In this document: positions 63,702 to 64,000 of the stretch, piece by piece
Layout: each line of letters starts with the position of its first letter
Position numbering within the stretch: position 1 is the stretch's first letter
Origin: Siphlonurus alternatus
Taxonomy: Eukaryota > Arthropoda > Insecta > Ephemeroptera > Siphlonuridae
DNA length: 64,000 bases
Direction: 5' to 3'
NCBI GenBank assembly: GCA_949825025.1
Contig: OX463784.1
Location: 11,428,783 to 11,492,782 of the forward strand
Notes under the pieces: generated by a model
What the model was told of the DNA's origin: nothing
What the model saw: only the letters and a program-made list of their open reading frames with translations
Database searches by the model: none
Translations under genes and position numbers: made by a program

Positions 63702-64000
63702 GTACGCAAATTTGTTATTTAAATTGATTCTTCGAGATGTAACAAGAACACTGAACACTGAACTATATACTAGCTATATATGGAAAGCTAACGCCTGATC
63801 TTCTTATACACCATCCGCGTTGAGTCAAAAAAGGTTCTGACTTTCCTATATAGAGATAGAGGGAAAAAAATCAGCTGGCAGGCAGGTAGAAGCAATCTTT
63901 ATTTGCCTCAAACCCTTATAGTGTGTAGTCGCGCCCCCTGAACAAGAAACAATTTTTCAGTTTTAATTATAATAATGTTTTTGAGTTATATTATACTTAA
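63702..64000. other. Presumed intron, right edge of window
   Basis: Follows the donor at 63702. No second exon was found before the window ends. Confidence 0.4.

Overview
This is an AT-rich nuclear window from an insect. Three things support that: an odorant receptor of the insect 7tm_6 family, an RR-2 chitin-binding cuticle protein, and a TIMMDC1 homologue, all split by introns with ordinary GT-AG junctions. The order is not resolvable from what I can see. Most of the 64 kb is intron or intergenic DNA filled with short non-autonomous transposons (foldback and TIR elements), a 5S-rRNA-derived SINE family, one LINE remnant, and AAAT, AT and GA/CT microsatellites. I saw no rRNA gene, CRISPR array or bacterial-type operon, and no intact transposase or reverse transcriptase.

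Layout. 1-1,902: a 250-bp tandem duplication, then two probable 3' exons of an unidentified plus-strand gene that starts outside the window. 3,121-6,428 (minus): a complete six-exon TIMMDC1, a complex I assembly factor, with three MITEs in its introns. 7.3-8.2 kb: SINE and retro-tail debris. 9,662-13,319 (minus): a three-exon secreted protein with about 14 copies of a 12-residue repeat carrying Asn-Leu-Thr sequons. 14,545-19,450 (minus): an RR-2 cuticle protein with a TATA box. 25,989-33,082 (minus): a four-exon secreted Thr/Ser-rich mucin-like protein of about 1,011 residues. 33.4-43 kb: repeat-rich intergenic DNA, including a 1.6-kb inverted repeat. 43,168-48,591 (minus): a five-exon odorant receptor of 393 residues. 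49-63.5 kb: repeats and AT-rich DNA. 63,546-63,701 (plus): a candidate first coding exon of an unidentified gene that runs off the window.

The main biological result is the pair of secreted low-complexity genes on either side of the cuticle gene. Each has a tiny signal-peptide exon (45 or 48 nt, phase 0), then a second exon of exactly 52 nt (phase 0 to 1), then glycosylation-prone repeat sequence. The matching architecture suggests a small family of extracellular, heavily glycosylated proteins; a cuticle, salivary or gut-lining role is inference only. All gene models were assembled by reading splice sites and codon phase by eye; no alignment or transcript data were available.
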